Source of the DNA: Rallus limicola
Lineage: Eukaryota; Chordata; Aves; Gruiformes; Rallidae
Direction: 5' to 3'
Assembly: GCA_022605955.1 (NCBI GenBank)
Contig: JAKCOZ010000002.1
Span: 65,886,783-65,950,782, forward strand
Length of the DNA: 64,000 nucleotides
The notes beneath the pieces are model-generated. The model had not been told where the DNA came from. It saw nothing but the letters and a program-made list of their open reading frames with translations, and did not search any database. The translations under genes were made by a program, and so were the position numbers. Below are positions 61,571-64,000 of the stretch, piece by piece (the stretch's first letter is position 1; every line of letters starts with the position of its first letter).

Positions 61571-64000
61571 GAGGTTTGTGTAAGGACCTTTATAAAAATG
61601 TATTTATAATTTTGCTTCTGTCTCCAGCATAGTGAGCCACATAAGAACTGGAGTTATATGATTTTGTCACTTTATAAAGCAAAAATTACCACACATAAAA
61701 ATCCTGTTTTCTCTTTCCTCTTATTCTTGGCCAATAAATATGAAATGTACATGTGTGACTTACACCAGATATACATATCTATTTTATCTTATAGGGACAC
61801 ATATGTTTTTATCTCTGCAGAGTTATATGAACATGTTCTTTATGTATAGAAGTTTGTACCATTTACTAATTAAAAATGGTTTTGAATGTTCTGCTAACAC
61901 ACATTTAACACACAGTTACACTAAACATAAACTCGCAAATGTGTTTATATACACATATCTGTGATGTAGGCCTGAGTGCACTGGGTTCATCCCTCCTGAT
62001 GGGTGAGGCCAGAGTATGGGGGACTGAGAGACCAGAATCAAGGTAATTGACATTAGCTAATTGTAAGTCTACCAACCTAGAGATTTCATTTACTGGATAC
62101 AAGGCAAAATAGTCCTCTTACACAATTTCTTATTTAGTGGAGAAAAGTCCCCAAAACAAAGTAATTTTTCCTGGCAGGGAACCCACTCTACATTCTTCAG
62201 AATTTGATATGGGAAACAGTTGAATTATAGAAATGTGCTTTTCAGATTGTCGCCAACTCTCTTTATATTAAATAGGTAGTTTAAAGTAAAAAACAGCAAC
62301 AGAAACAGCAGCTCTTCAAATATACAGGAATATAAAACCACATTAAAATGTGAGTCAATGACAAGTTCCATACAAATAATATCATTAATCCAAAACCATT
62401 ATGGTTACTGACAGATGTAACTACATATGCAAATATATACTTCTGTGCATAATTACCCATATAAACATATTTTGCACATACAATTTATGTGCCAATTTTT
62501 GAAAATTTGTTTCTTGGCATCATGTTGTGTAGAGTTTAGAGAATTATATTTTGGTTAAGGTAGCCCTAACTCCATGCTTCATGGAAAATAAGCAAAACCT
62601 ATAGCCCCCTAACTGCACTCTTTTTCAGACACCTGCAGTCATTATTAAACACAGTCAACTTAAGATAATGCTTGCTTTTTAATTTTTTTTTATGTTGATG
62701 AGGGAAGAATAGAGCAGAAAACAGAAAAGATAAGTAAATAGTTCTGAGTGTTTTAATCAGTTACCATCTTCTTTATGGGCATTGCAGGATGATTTTAAAA
62801 TATTTCTTCTCATACACACAGCTCTATGTGAAAAAAAAATATATATACTGTGTGCAGTTTTCCATCTACAGTTATCTGTAGATCCTCCGAGGGTAGTTTA
62901 TTAAGATCCAATTAGCTTCCTGCCTGATAATCATGTAAGCATGAATTTACATTCATTGCTGTCATAGACATGGTGTAAAAACCAATTAAAAAAGTAGTGA
63001 AAAATAATTACAATTATATAAGTGCTGATTGACAGGTTCTTACAGAGGACTGCAGTACCTTCAGCAAGGGAATATGTCACCACCCACCGAATTTTTGATT
63101 TAGGGCTGGGATAGTTAAATTTCTTTGTAATAGCTGATATGGTGCTATGGTTTAGATTTATGAGCAAACCAGCATTGGTAACACATCAGTGTTTTACCTC
63201 TTGCCGAACAATGTTTATGCACCTGCAAAGCATTTTCATTTTTATGCTTCCCTGCCAGAGGGTAGGCTGGGGGTGCAGGAGAAGTTGGGAGGGGACACAG
63301 CCAGGACAGGTGACCAACTGGACATACCATATGATGTTGTGCTCAGCAGTAAAAACTGAGGGGGAAAAGGAAAGTATGGCATTTGTAGATAAAGCGTTTA
63401 TCTTCCCAAGTAATCATTGCATGTGAAGAAGCTCTGCTTTCCTGGAAATGGCTAAACATCTGCCTGCCGATAGGAAGTATTGAGTGAATTCCTTGTTTTT
63501 AGGTTTTATTTTGCTTTGCCTACCAAAGTACTATTATGTCAAACTACAGGCTTTCTCACTTTTACCCTTCCCGTCCTCCTGTTGCCCTGGAAGGGGAGAG
63601 AATGCACAGCTGTGTGAGGCTGAGCTGCTTTACAGGGTTAAACCACAACAATCTAAAACAGAGTTCTGTAAATTAACATTTACTTGAAAACCACTATTTC
63701 AGCATTCATCAGGATGCTGAAACAAGATGCTCACTCCCTTCCAAACCGAATTCTACACAAAAAACATTACTGTTTGAGAATATCAAAATTCAACTCATTC
63801 TAGCAAAGTACAACTCAGATGCAGCGTGACAAGACAACACTTATTTCTCTAAGCAATGGGAACTGTGATAATTTCTAAATTTAATGACAATGCTGCTTCT
63901 TAATTAGCTTCTTGCTCAGCACACCGCTACAAAAATAGCGGTGTATAAAAATAAACCTACTGTCTATACATGGCAAATACGCTTCCTTCTGCTTGCTTTA
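61571..64000. other. Unique AT-rich DNA to window end
   Basis: No gene or transposon recognised. A hairpin at 63921-63944 is listed separately. An (AT)n stretch lies near 62838-62847. The open frames are short. Confidence 0.5.
63921..63944. repeat. Perfect 9-bp CpG-containing inverted repeat
   Basis: ACACCGCTA at 63921-63929 and TAGCGGTGT at 63936-63944 are exact complements around the loop CAAAAA. The second arm runs into TATAAAA at 63944-63950. The sequence on both sides is AT-rich and CpG-poor. Confidence 0.85.

Noticed and set aside
1..64000. CRISPR arrays, operons, prophage or bacterial defence genes
   Set aside because: No regularly spaced repeats, no bacterial gene density or ribosome-binding pattern. 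CR1 and avian-type LTRs show that this is vertebrate DNA.
1..64000. tRNA, rRNA or other structured RNA genes
   Set aside because: No box A/box B pair with a cloverleaf, and no rRNA-like stretch was seen by eye. Small snoRNA or miRNA genes cannot be excluded without a covariance search.

Overview
The window reads as nuclear DNA from a bird. It is AT-rich and non-coding in character, with no operons or dense gene structure. Its recognisable content is almost entirely avian-type retroelements: CR1 LINEs whose 3' ends carry the ATTCTGTG-type octamer repeat, solo LTRs of the avian ERVL-like family that starts TGTCCTGG and ends near CAAACCACCACA, and one class II endogenous retrovirus. No complete cellular protein-coding gene can be supported. 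The likeliest setting is intergenic DNA or a very long intron. The few exon-like pieces (1451-1584, 8642-8678, 27226-27339, and minus-strand ORFs near 18.6 and 25.3 kb) are candidates only.

Layout. 0-5.7 kb: unique AT-rich DNA with one exon-like segment. 5.76-6.43 kb: decayed minus-strand CR1. 6.4-9.8 kb: unique DNA. 9.83-12.82 kb: a retroelement cluster holding a solo LTR with a nested CR1, a plus-strand CR1 with internal deletions, and a minus-strand CR1 with an open reverse-transcriptase frame. 12.8-20 kb: unique DNA. 20.0-21.56 kb: a very old plus-strand CR1 fossil. 22.28-24.66 kb: a minus-strand, class II (betaretrovirus-like) provirus remnant made of one LTR, a tRNA-Trp-like primer-binding site, partial gag, the end of the protease and part of pol. 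It has a large internal deletion, stop codons, and no 3' half or second LTR. 24.7-27.2 kb: unique DNA. 27.2-28.4 kb: a terminal-exon-like segment, a (CA)n/(CG)n tract, a minus-strand solo LTR and two adjacent hairpins. 28.4-45.2 kb: unique DNA. 45.26-46.11 kb: minus-strand CR1. 48.7-49.42 kb: a possible old LTR. 49.49-49.67 kb: CR1 scrap. 55.83-56.56 kb: 3' part of a plus-strand LTR of the TGTCCTGG family. 57.60-57.77 kb: CR1 scrap. 61.35-61.57 kb: possible MIR-like SINE relic. The remainder is unique, AT-rich sequence.

No genes here work together as a pathway. The retroelements can be layered by apparent age. The fossil CR1 at 20 kb and the MIR-like relic are oldest, the 5.8, 49.5 and 57.6 kb CR1 scraps and the ERVL-like LTRs are intermediate, and the provirus and the 11.6-12.8 kb CR1 (long open frames, retained CpG) look youngest. 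I did not find a convincing new biological system. The most interesting items are the rearranged class II provirus with an alpharetrovirus-like primer site, the exon-like segments, the twin hairpins at an LTR edge, and a few short palindromic or tandem structures.
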